NCBI GenBank assembly: GCA_035610365.1
Contig: CM069439.1
Location: 23,759,533 to 23,823,532 of the forward strand
Reading direction: 5' to 3'
DNA length: 64,000 nt
Source of the DNA: Aquatica leii
Lineage: Eukaryota; Arthropoda; Insecta; Coleoptera; Lampyridae
Shown here: in pieces, positions 35,201 through 41,400 of the stretch
How the letters are laid out: the number at the start of each line of letters is the position of its first letter
How positions within the stretch are numbered: the stretch's first letter is position 1
Made by a program: the position numbers and the translations under genes
Notes under the pieces: model-generated
What the model was told of the DNA's origin: nothing
Databases searched by the model: none
What the model saw: the letters and a program-made list of their open reading frames with translations, nothing else

Positions 35201-36004
35201 GGCAGCTGCAAGTTATATATCCGCACTTATCGATTCCAGAAGTTTTAATTTTAGCATATTCCGCGATGGCTAATTTATTAGAATTCTCTACATCTTTCTG
35301 AAATACGTGACGTCGTAAAACAGATAAAAATATTATTTTGAAAATGTTACGTGACAGTTTTTATGTTTAAAATAATGCAAAAGACTAAAATTTCAGATTG
35401 TTATAAAAATCGTGTCGGCTAGTGTTATTTTGTCAACTGTTAACTTTCTAAATATTTGCAGTAAAAAAATGCAAGTTTTTGGTTTGTCTTGTAAGAATTT
35501 ACGCACGTTTCTTTCCAGATCAAATCTGTGTTCTTACAATGGTTGCCGTGGATCTTAGGTATGAGTCGACCTGGTAAAAAAATTACACGTAAAACGATTC
35601 TTATGAATAGTCGTATGAAAGAATTAGAACTGAAAGAAAGATCATCTAAAAGTTTATTAGCTAATGTACTGGATATCGACGACGACTTTCGAAACGTATC
35701 CGGTGGCGGTAACAGTGCCTCTGTTACAACAAGTTTGGGTGCTGGATTTATGAGGCATCCTACAACTATAGAAGAAGCGTCAATTCCAAGTTCGGGAACT
35801 CAACGAGATTTGCAGTTGATCTTACGCGAATTACAATTCATCACTGCTAGAATGCGAAAGGCCGACGAAGAAGCAGAAGTTATCAGCGATTGGAAGTTCG
35901 CAGCAATGGTGGTTGACCGTTTTTGCCTCATTATTTTCACAATGTTTACGATAATTGCAACTGTGGCAGTGTTATTGTCGGCACCACATATAATTGTCCA
36001 GTAG
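5228..36004 (+). CDS. nAChRalpha6: nicotinic acetylcholine receptor subunit alpha6, whole gene (10 exon positions, two alternative clusters)
   Basis: Ligand-gated cation channel subunit of the neuronal plasma membrane; insect alpha6 is the spinosyn target. Coding exons: 5228-5294, 6817-6956, 7262-7306 or 7616-7660, 9012-9121, 10580-10760, 12104-12179, 12231-12425, one of 12676-12762 / 13089-13175 / 13577-13663, 15188-15297, 35519-36004. All introns are GT-AG and the phases close: 1497 nt, 498 residues plus stop. Seen in the protein: signal peptide (1-22), Cys-loop C154-C168 with 13 residues between, N-glycosylation site N139-G-S, alpha-type vicinal cysteines C219-C220 after Tyr217, TM1 about 239-261, GEK (266-268) before TM2 as in cation-selective channels, TM2 273-295, TM3 302-325, long cytoplasmic loop, TM4 near the C-terminus. 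Two exon 3 and three exon 8 versions separate alpha6 from alpha5 and alpha7. No frame damage is seen. Confidence 0.97.
6817..6956 (+). CDS. nAChRalpha6: nAChR alpha6 exon 2
   Basis: 140 nt in phase 1, from acceptor atttag to donor gttagt. It encodes the start of the mature extracellular domain, with the family signature [16 protein letters not shown], then [17 protein letters not shown] and the LTLQQIIDV beta-strand. The first codon GAT is split with exon 1. The donor GTTAGT is less common than GTAAGT but fits. Confidence 0.95.
7262..7306 (+). CDS. nAChRalpha6: nAChR alpha6 exon 3, version 1 (mutually exclusive)
   Basis: 45 nt, phase 0-0, acceptor ctgtctag and donor gtaagt. Encodes [15 protein letters not shown]. 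It is one of two homologous 15-residue cassettes in a row and lies in the early ligand-binding domain. Using both exons together would keep frame but duplicate a beta-strand, so exclusive use, as known in insect alpha6, is expected. Confidence 0.95.
7616..7660 (+). CDS. nAChRalpha6: nAChR alpha6 exon 3, version 2 (mutually exclusive)
   Basis: 45 nt, phase 0-0, acceptor accatag and donor gtaagt, 309 nt downstream of version 1. Encodes [15 protein letters not shown], differing from version 1 at I/L, T/I, A/I and N/S positions. These changes are the usual 3a/3b contrast of insect alpha6. Confidence 0.95.
7662..9011 (+). other. nAChR alpha6 intron 3
   Basis: Apart from the possible HTH fragment near its start, AT-rich with no further coding pattern recognised. 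Confidence 0.6.
7756..7962 (-). pseudogene. possible psq-type helix-turn-helix fragment in alpha6 intron 3
   Basis: A 68-residue minus-strand frame reads [20 protein letters not shown] then [14 protein letters not shown]. The spacing resembles the Pipsqueak-type HTH at the start of pogo/Tigger-like transposases ('yt..dLl.A..avr.G..s...Aak..gip'). The expected IP.STL core is damaged. It lies 95 bp after exon 3 version 2. Low confidence; it may be chance. Confidence 0.25.
9012..9121 (+). CDS. nAChRalpha6: nAChR alpha6 exon 4
   Basis: 110 nt, acceptor ttgtatag and donor gtaaca. Encodes [20 protein letters not shown] followed by [16 protein letters not shown]; the WNESEYGG and WKPDVLMYN blocks are core ligand-binding-domain sequence of the Cys-loop family. 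It ends two bases into a serine codon completed by exon 5. Confidence 0.96.
9122..12103 (+). other. nAChR alpha6 introns 4 and 5 (around exon 5)
   Basis: Non-coding AT-rich sequence on both sides of exon 5 (10580-10760). No transposon coding remnants were recognised in either intron. Confidence 0.6.
10580..10760 (+). CDS. nAChRalpha6: nAChR alpha6 exon 5 (Cys-loop)
   Basis: 181 nt, acceptor acgaag and donor gtattg. Encodes residues 121-181 with the KHNGSC glycosylation site and the disulfide loop [15 protein letters not shown] (C154-C168), then the [12 protein letters not shown] block. In other insects this part of alpha6 is known for A-to-I RNA editing; editing cannot be seen in genomic DNA. 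Confidence 0.96.
12104..12179 (+). CDS. nAChRalpha6: nAChR alpha6 exon 6
   Basis: 76 nt, acceptor tgcgtag and donor gtaaga. Encodes [20 protein letters not shown] then EWYLI, leaving one base (G) for the next codon. The match to alpha6 loop F is close. Confidence 0.95.
12231..12425 (+). CDS. nAChRalpha6: nAChR alpha6 exon 7 (vicinal cysteines, TM1)
   Basis: 195 nt, acceptor attatag and donor gtacat. Encodes [20 protein letters not shown], the pre-TM1 strand, TM1 ([20 protein letters not shown]) and the GEKLTL segment at the intracellular mouth of TM2. The CC pair marks it as an alpha subunit. It ends one base into the glycine codon that every exon 8 version completes. Confidence 0.96.
12676..12762 (+). 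CDS. nAChRalpha6: nAChR alpha6 exon 8, version 1 (TM2)
   Basis: 87 nt, acceptor atttcag and donor gtatgc. Encodes [17 protein letters not shown] then [11 protein letters not shown]: the pore-lining TM2 helix and TM2-TM3 loop. First of three homologous 87-nt exons with identical phase. Confidence 0.95.
13089..13175 (+). CDS. nAChRalpha6: nAChR alpha6 exon 8, version 2 (TM2)
   Basis: 87 nt, acceptor tgttgcag and donor gtatca. Encodes [17 protein letters not shown] then [11 protein letters not shown]. It shares the TM2 helix with version 1 and differs mainly in the extracellular TM2-TM3 loop. This loop couples agonist binding to gating, so the choice may tune kinetics. Confidence 0.95.
13577..13663 (+). 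CDS. nAChRalpha6: nAChR alpha6 exon 8, version 3 (divergent TM2)
   Basis: 87 nt, acceptor tgttgcag and donor gttaga. Encodes [17 protein letters not shown] then [11 protein letters not shown]. Within the pore helix it differs from versions 1 and 2 (L to Q, LN to SL, AE to AH), so it would change pore-facing and upper TM2 residues rather than only the loop. It looks like the QTVFSLL type also found in related alpha subunits. Confidence 0.95.
13664..15187 (+). other. nAChR alpha6 intron 8
   Basis: The first 500 bases are more GC-rich than other introns and hold a possible degenerate exon 8 copy near 13918-14000. Another GC-rich block with AG/GT edges lies at 14437-14527 but does not preserve phase. 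The rest is AT-rich. Confidence 0.5.
15188..15297 (+). CDS. nAChRalpha6: nAChR alpha6 exon 9 (TM3)
   Basis: 110 nt, acceptor atttcag and donor gtaagt. Encodes [20 protein letters not shown] then [16 protein letters not shown]. The glycine codon in front of TYFNC is split across intron 8 (G from exon 8, GA from exon 9) and reads GGA. It appears to be the TM3-top glycine known in other insects as the G275E spinosad-resistance site; here it is glycine. Confidence 0.96.
15453..15905 (+). repeat. left inverted repeat of a DUF4817-type DNA transposon
   Basis: Matches, inverted, 20880-21487. Shared blocks include 'tgtcagcataaaatgtt', 'acagggtgtttagtttt', 'gctgggcagcataaagttac', 'cttcgatgaaggctt' (inverted partner 'aaaccttcatcgaacag') and 'acaacaaaagcattattttt'. 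The internal 'acagggtgttta' may be the true element end, with the outer bases belonging to a host repeat that recurs at about 46530. Confidence 0.65.
16670..18060 (-). pseudogene. LINE reverse transcriptase fragment (R1/Jockey-like)
   Basis: Non-LTR retrotransposon RT on the minus strand, from 18060 down. First part: [20 protein letters not shown] then [20 protein letters not shown], the RT fingers motif. Middle: [20 protein letters not shown], where the catalytic D is E in place of D-I-E-G-A-F. Last part (17469-16678, 263 residues): [10 protein letters not shown] in place of the YADD box, [20 protein letters not shown], and [19 protein letters not shown] of the thumb. The pieces are split by stops or frameshifts and the active-site changes show it is dead. 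Inserted inside the DUF4817 transposon. Confidence 0.85.
18375..18565 (+). pseudogene. DUF4817-type transposase, N-terminal HTH part
   Basis: Reads [19 protein letters not shown] in one frame and then, after a frameshift, [20 protein letters not shown] followed by [16 protein letters not shown]. This is the '.t..E...M......G....A...Y..r...R..P......l..r....gsv' pattern of the DUF4817 helix-turn-helix found at the start of insect DDE transposases. Its C-terminal half continues at 20.6 kb beyond a piggyBac insertion. Confidence 0.65.
18799..20480 (+). pseudogene. piggyBac-like transposase relic 1
   Basis: DDE transposase of the piggyBac superfamily (DDE_Tnp_1_7), plus strand, many stops. Seen: an acidic N-terminus, then the core [20 protein letters not shown] with RGYKLW, the block [16 protein letters not shown] holding the second catalytic region, and a degenerate GGVDQADRL (third catalytic Asp) near 20195. 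Its left end keeps the palindrome-like ggtactctgaagtacc (18799-18814) followed by gtcagg, which matches an inner terminal motif of relic 2 at 56.6-58.5 kb. It splits the DUF4817 transposase. Confidence 0.8.
20620..20842 (+). pseudogene. DUF4817-type transposase, C-terminal DDE part
   Basis: Reads [37 protein letters not shown]: the 'LP.LL..VP...R..MWfQHDGAP.H' second-Asp block of this insect transposase family. Truncated soon after. It belongs with the N-terminal part at 18375-18565 and lies just inside the right inverted repeat. Confidence 0.75.
20880..21487 (-). repeat. right inverted repeat of the DUF4817-type DNA transposon
   Basis: Inverted partner of 15453-15905, about 5.5 kb away. 'gctgcccagcgaaaactaaa' and 'acaccctgta' mark the inner end. 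Confidence 0.65.
21600..21835 (+). repeat. Penelope-like element terminal repeat (pLTR), copy 1, with hammerhead-like motif
   Basis: About 230 bp repeated inverted at 23520-23715 and direct at 24960-25165. Contains GUC, stem AGUG/CACU (21634-21649), core CTGAAGA (21650-21656), a short stem and GAAA (21677-21680), the order of a hammerhead ribozyme. Three bases seem lost in stem III. Conserved tail: 'gggtgtttaactacgacgcg' and 'gtctaagccgaaagtcg'. Confidence 0.65.
22540..23215 (+). pseudogene. Gypsy-type retrotransposon integrase fragment
   Basis: Plus strand. Reads [18 protein letters not shown], then [20 protein letters not shown], matching the 'G.P..lHSD.G.nF ... plhP.sdGmvEr.n.tL' heart of Gypsy integrases, with the catalytic DDE Asp and Glu replaced. 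A downstream degenerate piece ends EEPYKVIK...C...F..IQ, as in the integrase C-terminal region. No LTRs were found. Confidence 0.65.
23520..23715 (-). repeat. Penelope-like element pLTR, copy 2 (inverted)
   Basis: Minus-strand copy of the 21600-21835 repeat, placed at the 3' side of the Penelope RT below. The hammerhead core reads CCGAAGA instead of CTGAAGA, so this copy's motif is mutated. Confidence 0.65.
23730..24860 (-). pseudogene. Penelope-like element reverse transcriptase, degraded
   Basis: Minus strand. In order: [20 protein letters not shown] near 24710, a degenerate [14 protein letters not shown] near 24520, [15 protein letters not shown] with [13 protein letters not shown] (24270-24180), [20 protein letters not shown] near 24120, and NSNLAFLN. 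These are the Penelope RT motifs (PLE '..ADKG..TVvm', 'Q..G.aMGSplSP..An..ME', 'R.VDD.f'). Several stops and frameshifts. No GIY-YIG endonuclease domain was recognised. Confidence 0.8.
24955..25165 (+). repeat. Penelope-like element pLTR, copy 3, with best-preserved hammerhead-like motif
   Basis: Repeat of 21600-21835. Contains GATGTC (24960-24965), core CTGAAGA (24984-24990), stem GCAAG/CTTGC (24992-24996 with 25006-25010), GAAA (25011-25014) and ACGTC. GATGT pairs with ACGTC using one G-U pair. Confidence 0.7.
25250..26225 (-). pseudogene. second DUF4817-type transposase relic
   Basis: Minus strand. Reads [20 protein letters not shown] then [20 protein letters not shown] and a degenerate NIWMGIV: the first-Asp region 'FTDEa.FtR.G..N..N.HvW...NPh' of the same transposase family as at 15.4-21.5 kb. 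'acaccctgta' at about 26200 may be its terminus. Stops throughout. Confidence 0.6.
26226..27309. other. unassigned stretch within intron 9
   Basis: A 64-codon plus-strand frame at 26698-26892 matches nothing I recognise. A C9 run lies near 26357. No further structure seen. Confidence 0.4.
27310..27815. repeat. inverted-repeat terminus of a second Penelope-like element
   Basis: 27320-27500 and 27630-27815 are imperfect inverted copies: for example 'gtgaaagaaatcaaaagaag' against 'ttcaatttctttcac', and 'aatctaacaaagaat' against 'attctttgttagatt'. A third, inverted copy lies at 29128-29395. Together they bracket the PLE coding piece. Confidence 0.6.
27880..28262 (+). pseudogene. Penelope-like reverse transcriptase N-terminal piece (second element)
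   Basis: Plus strand. Reads [20 protein letters not shown] then [18 protein letters not shown] (PLE 'a...L..n..i.i..aDKg..tVv.d..dY..Ki'), then in another frame [20 protein letters not shown], the 'LYG.pKiHK...P.RPI.S' motif. It stops abruptly at about 28262 where a minus-strand Tc1 begins, so the Tc1 likely inserted or recombined here. Confidence 0.75.
28262..29127 (-). pseudogene. Tc1-like transposase relic
   Basis: Minus strand, from about 29020 down. A damaged N-terminal HTH region contains '[13 protein letters not shown]', then QVFSDEFRF..., [42 protein letters not shown].. ARSHVANV and [12 protein letters not shown]: the catalytic core of a DD34E Tc1 element (SDE..F, vmvWGaI, iFQqDNArpH, WP..SPDLsP). 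Frameshifts separate the blocks. It interrupts a Penelope-like element. Confidence 0.75.
29128..29395 (-). repeat. third copy of the second Penelope element's terminal repeat
   Basis: Inverted relative to 27310-27640: 'aaacaccccagtaac', 'caacggttttgaattatccc', 'ctccgtatttat' and 'ctggcttggttaacaaattg' all have inverted partners there. Confidence 0.6.
29390..29900 (-). pseudogene. unnamed multi-copy insect ORF family, C-terminal fragment
   Basis: Minus strand, broken by stops. Contains [20 protein letters not shown] followed by [20 protein letters not shown], then after stops a MSLKLHFLR...HLDFFLANL piece and a degenerate GEQGE...KIL. These blocks match the C-terminal half of the same unnamed family whose N-terminal half lies at the left edge (typically FVGPQIR, LHFLHSHLDFFP, HGERFHQDI, MEKRYQGRW). 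Function unknown. Confidence 0.5.
29985..35075. mobile_element. large foldback element with tandem-repeat core, copy 1
   Basis: Extremely AT-rich. The left arm (about 29985-30840) and right arm (about 34100-35075) are inverted copies: for example 'aactatactaaatgaagtta' against 'taacttcatttagtatagtt', and 'ctattgttgctagaggaa' against 'ttcctctaccaccaatag'. Between them lies a head-to-tail array. No coding capacity is seen. The left arm lacks about 130 outer bases compared with the right. It ends 440 bp before nAChR alpha6 exon 10. Probably a non-autonomous DNA element. Confidence 0.7.
30840..34330 (+). repeat. tandem array, unit about 505 bp, roughly six to seven units
   Basis: The anchor 'aacattttataattgttt' recurs at 31071, 31595, 32119, 32609, 33118 and 33622, with a partial one near 34098, giving periods of 524, 524, 490, 509, 504 and about 476. 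Other blocks keep the same order in every unit: 'gccgtaaattatgattttt', 'atcatgatcttgttcaacaa', 'tacgtaattattcca', 'gaaactattatagat', 'caacaacaaatttgt'. Confidence 0.85.
35519..36004 (+). CDS. nAChRalpha6: nAChR alpha6 exon 10 (cytoplasmic loop, TM4, stop)
   Basis: 486 nt from acceptor ctttccag to TAG. It begins [20 protein letters not shown], has the conserved [19 protein letters not shown] block, a variable Ser/Gly/Thr-rich stretch, then [17 protein letters not shown], the pre-TM4 MA helix. TM4 and the ending SAPHIIVQ follow. The whole loop plus TM4 is one uninterrupted exon; from memory, Drosophila alpha6 splits this part by additional introns, so introns may have been lost or gained. Confidence 0.97.
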   Translation: MKSVFLQWLPWILGMSRPGKKITRKTILMNSRMKELELKERSSKSLLANVLDIDDDFRNVSGGGNSASVTTSLGAGFMRHPTTIEEASIPSSGTQRDLQLILRELQFITARMRKADEEAEVISDWKFAAMVVDRFCLIIFTMFTIIATVAVLLSAPHIIVQ

Positions 36005-38309
36005 GGACGCCCTTACAATCAAGCAGTTTTTCAATTCTACTAGAAGCATCTCGTATAACCGCTAGTTAGACTATAAACATTTACTGTGATACATATGCGA
36101 CAGTGTTGGCACAGATTCTATGTGCCTTCCCCATGGAACACTGACGATGAGCTATTGCAACAACTAAAAGGCAGGCACTTATGTGCAAGTAGTTGCTTCT
36201 CTGCTGTACGAATAGCCATTGATGCGCATATCATACCGCTATCCATACTAACCCATAGATATTATAGTAGTAGTTCATTTAAATAGCGTATATTTCAGTT
36301 CATTTCGAAGTACACACGTGTCTGCCTTTTGTTCGCCCATTGATTCAAATTAAAGTGTCCACCTATACATTAAAATAATTGTGATGAACTTCGCAAAGTT
36401 AATTAATGATCTTTAATTATCAGTTATAGAATTAAATATTATATATAATAAATCGAAATCGGGTATGTTGCGCTAAGCGCGCTTTAGTACGTCGTCATGG
36501 ATGGCATCGCCACAGAGCCTGTTGTTATCTATTTATTAGGCTAAGCCTGGAACTTGTACCTTGCTTATCTTTAGCTTTGTGGCGAGCATATCCATTGCTT
36601 CTCACGGCGATATGCACGAGGCTAGTTCTACTTTTCATTGCTCACAGATTGTTTTAAGGAATACTTGCAGTCTTCCTAAGTATCACTGATTTTTATAATA
36701 CGACGAGTTTGTTCTAAGCCACGCGGATATCGTCACCGTTTTATATGATGTACCATTTTTAATATCATATTTAATAAACTTCGAATTTTTCATTAATATG
36801 CAAATTTCTATACTTTAATACGAAATAAAATGGCGAACTGCCTTTAAATAATAAACAATAAATATTGTTTAAAAGATAATAATAAATAATAATGATAGTG
36901 TTTAATACGATTTTAATAAAATGGTTTCTTTGGGCATTTATAACTGTAGCGTAGTTTCATACTTTTGTTATTTATATGTACTAACGAATTTATGCTTAGC
37001 TTCATGTAGTAGCTTAGCATGATTTCGTTTCGCTTCAGTTAGCGCTGCCGAATACTTAAGCATCGCTAACGGGCGGACATCTCGTTTTAATTTTCCTTAC
37101 AAGGATTTTATAACTTCCAAAATGCACTATTCCCACTATAAGAATAAGAGACGACTGAATGGACCGATAGTTCGCTCACCCACTTGTCCAGCCTTATCTA
37201 GAATAGCAACGCCAAAAATGTGTATTCAACTTTAGATCTTGCAAAAAAATTACTACATTTAACAAAATTATTCGTTCAGATCCCGAGCTTTTCCATTTCC
37301 GTTTTCTGTAATTACACCGTGCAAAATTGCATTATTCATTTACGATGTTTTATCCAAAATCAACTCCCGATGTTGGTATATGCGTAGAAGAAGTATGTTG
37401 AATAAATGTGTACTGTATGGTTGCAAAAATAAAAACAGGAATTCAGTTTGACCACGTCTGATTATTTACTAGTTTTACTAAAACCATAATCCAGAATTAA
37501 CGTGTTTTATTAAAAAAAAATGTCTACCAAATTTTATAAGCAACTGACCAACAGACATTTCGGATTTAGCTAATTAACACTTATTACTAACAGTCTCGAA
37601 TTTGGACATACATTAATTATATCTACTTGATTTATCCAAATAAAGAACAAACATGCACCAGTTACACCAGACTTAAATTAATTTAACAAAATAGGAAACT
37701 AGATCTTAGATTAATGGAAGACGTATTATACGCGGGCAACCCAAGAATTTTTAACCAAATTGTAAGTTACATATATTTTAAATAAATTATTTCAACAATA
37801 CGCAACTACCTACTCTTCAGGAATGTATCTATCTACAAAGTCCATTTTAAATGGTTAACAATGTTTTTAAAATTATAAATCAACAAAACCTATGTATACA
37901 GTGAACACAGAAAAAATAATAGGAAACTTATTGGTCCCATCAGAGTACACAAAATCAAACATCATATGCATCCCTTAAAACATCACGTTTTTTAGTCATT
38001 AAAGTTAAAGAAAAATGAGCATTAAACAAGTGGAAAGAAAAATAAAGCGAAAGAATAACTACGTAACGAATTCGTTATATTCTAATTGACTTCGCACGAT
38101 AATTTTAAACCTAAAAATACAAATAAACTGAAATACACACGTTTATTTAATTTTTCCAGAGAGAAGTTTAGGTATAAAAGGCTGGCGCTTTGGTGCGGAC
38201 AAAACACATTTCTTTTACATATTTAAATGTAGTAATAATTATGTACAGCAATAAAAAAGTAGAGATGCATATGTAAGTATACAAAAATGTATCAAAATAT
38301 ACTATAAAT
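36005..38309. other. region between the convergent genes (3' ends)
   Basis: Holds the 3' UTRs of both genes. Candidate AATAAA signals for alpha6 lie at 36447-36452, 36773-36778 and 36824-36829, and for the MCFD2-like gene at 38147-38142 (minus). No other gene is seen. Confidence 0.5.
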
Positions 38310-38452
38310 TTATGTTTGTTGGTTTCTGAGTATATATTCAAAATAGTCTATATAACCATCCGTATTTGAATCCATCATCTTAAGAATACCTTCGACGGCG
38401 TCCGCTAATTGTTCATCTGTATACTGGCGCTGGTAGTCCCCGTCCACTTTTC
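38310..38452 (-). CDS. MCFD2: MCFD2-like terminal exon B (EF-hand 2, version B)
   Basis: 143 nt, acceptor ctttatag, stop TAA at 38312-38310. In the same splice phase as exon A it encodes [27 protein letters not shown], the canonical loop [12 protein letters not shown] and a short tail. It therefore replaces the second EF-hand with a homologous but clearly different one. An AATAAA (minus strand, 38147-38142) lies about 165 nt beyond the stop. Expression is unproven but frame, phase and motif are intact. Confidence 0.82.
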
Positions 38453-41400
38453 CTATAAAGTACAATGTTCAAAAAGTTGTCGATCAAGAGCGTCGAGCGT
38501 TTAAATAGCATGCAAAAGCACATAACAAACCACCTCACAACAGTTAAAACAAACATACATCAATGTTGAGTTGAAGCAGCTGCTTTTTGTTGAGCACGGA
38601 CAAACTCGGGATAATCGATGAAACCATCTCGATTGCCATCGTCCATGTTTAAAATAGGATCTATTAACGTTACTAGTTCTTCGTCTTGGAAAATTTTTTC
38701 TTCTATGTGGTTTTGGCCACTTTTGCTGCCTTGATCTATAGCACAATAGCAGACATATATAAGCACACATGAATATTTACAAATGGATTACTCGGTAACA
38801 AAATCACAAACGTTTGATTGATATCGTAACAAACAGTGAAACAAAGAACTAACGTAAAGTAAATGCTACATAGGATTTTTCGATGGCGCACACTACATGA
38901 AATTAGACACAAAAAAGACCGATGTAGGTAAAATATGAGTTAACATTTAAAAAAAAACATTAAGTTTAAGAAGGTAAAGAAACACATAAAAAACGCAATC
39001 CATAATTTAAAGAACCATATTCTCAGTTACGTATTCTCAGAATTCCCTGAGAAGGAATCAATACGATACCAGCCACGAGACGTGAGACACAAAGCTAAAC
39101 TGGAGCAACCGTAGAAAAGTTGATAAAATCTGCATAACCTCTAGGTAGTGCAGACAATCTCCAGGTATAACTGTATTAAATACTTCATAGACGCGTATTA
39201 CAGCTTCCTGGAAAATAATTGAAAAATGATGCAACCAAAACAGTTCGTATTTATGATCACAATTCCCCAACTACAGTTACCAGACGCAAGGCTAAACTGA
39301 AGCAAACATAAGAAACATGATCAAGCTTGCATAACCTTTAGAAAGTGAAATGATGTGTGAAACAATTAGAAGCCCCGCTAACTTAGATCTTTTCGTAACT
39401 CTAGAATGATCTACAAAACTGAAAAATACAGGTTTATGGTTTTTAGGTATAAAAACATACTGCAACCCCAACTGAGGCCGTGCTTTCAAAATGTCTTCGA
39501 CACACTACTGCAAAGGCATATTTACAAATGGGATGATTTAATGTCAAAAAATGAGATCTATTATACTTTACGAATCCATAGAAATAAAAATGCATCGACA
39601 TCTGCTTTTTGTGTATGGATTATACCCTCATAAAATATTTTCAACGTCATAACATCATAACAGGTGTTTCGTTATATAGCTAGAAATGAAACAGATATAG
39701 TTGGTTTGTCGTTCGTGACCTATAGGTACACTCAACTAAAAAAAAACGGGACACCTTAGTTTGAATGAAATAGTTAGCGGTGTAAACGAAGCTTGTTAAA
39801 GAATGCGATCGGCAATCATTCGTGGCCGTTCACAATGCTATTCAAGAAATTTTAATTATTCAAATTATAAACGTTTTGTTTGTATTTGTTTAAGGGAGGC
39901 CAATTTTTGTGTGATTTTTACCTATATTGTTTGGGAGGGAGGCAATTCTTGTGTGATTTTATTTATATCGTTTAAAGGGGGACAATTTTTGTTTGATTTT
40001 ACCTATACTTCAAAAACACACTTAATTTTTTTAAATTGGTCAAAATAAAGTGCTTCAGCCGTGAGTAAAGAGGGGGGGGAGAAATTTGCACAACGCTGAA
40101 CTATTTATTCCTTTGTTCGTCGATGCATGTTTGCACCCTTAGCCTTTTTCTGCATTTTTTAGTTTAACAACTTTTTCGATCAATCAATTTTCTTTTTACG
40201 AGACATTTATTTGAATGTTGTTAATACGTATGGATTTAAACGCGTATAATCTTCGTAAGAATAAATAAATTAAACTTTTTGTGTCATTGCATTTCCACGT
40301 TACGTTCCTTTAGAGACAGATGTGGCACAATCACTAGTATGATAAACAAAAAATTCGTATTTCCCCTGTCACCCATATCCTGCTTTTTTTAAATTCCTTT
40401 TATAGTGTTAAAACTTAAATTGGACGATCAATTATTTATTATTTGTGAATGTGAATTACCGCCACCCTTAATTATTATACGAGTAATTGTAGTTTTTACT
40501 TTAATTTATGATTTAGTAGAAATATAGCATCAAGTTAGTAAGTTTATCTAGAAAGCTATTTGTTGTTGATAATGCTTGCACATTCGAGCTATTGCTTAAA
40601 TGTTTATGATTTCACGGATTACTGTGGGACGTATCCGAGTTAAGTGGTACCGCGAGCACACGATAAACAAGACCGGGAGTGGCAGGCGAAGAAGTTTACG
40701 GTGGCCCAGTACGCGGCATTAGTAGCATATGTTACTCAAAATCCTTTTACAACTTTCCGAAATGCTGTAGCCGACGTAAAATTTCCGGGATGCCAGTTAA
40801 CCGCACGGACAAGACGGAAAGAAGCTGGAACAGAAAAGTATTTAGCAGGTATAAAAGAAATCCTTAACGAGGACAATAAAAACAGGCATCTGGAATTTAC
40901 GTCAATAAACCGCTAGATTTTTGGAATCGTGTTGTTGTTAGCGACGTTTAAAAGTTCAAAAGCGCACCTATAAAAGTGTTTCGACTTCCAAGAAGTCGTA
41001 ATGCTGTTAATTACACAAGCTCCAAAAAGTGTAGCGGACACTTTTCAGTCAATGTATAGGGTTGAGTGAGTTCCCATAGCCAGGCGTTTATTGGGTGATT
41101 CGTCTTAATACAGAAAGCTACTTAGGTATTTTAAACAACGTTATGCAGCCTTCTGTTCAAATTTTTTATCCGGAGAACCATACATGTTTCAAAAGGTGAA
41201 CTTGCTTAATACTTAAAGTAATCTTAACTTCTCCACTATTACAATATGCACGTCGAACAATATTCCAACAGTTACTCAAAATATAGGCTAGTTATAGTCT
41301 TTTTAACTGTAATCATTAATTTTGTTTATTCTTTAAGAATAATGCTCCTATATGCATTGTCAAAAATTTTACGACCTTTTTTTAGGTTACGAGTTACAAG

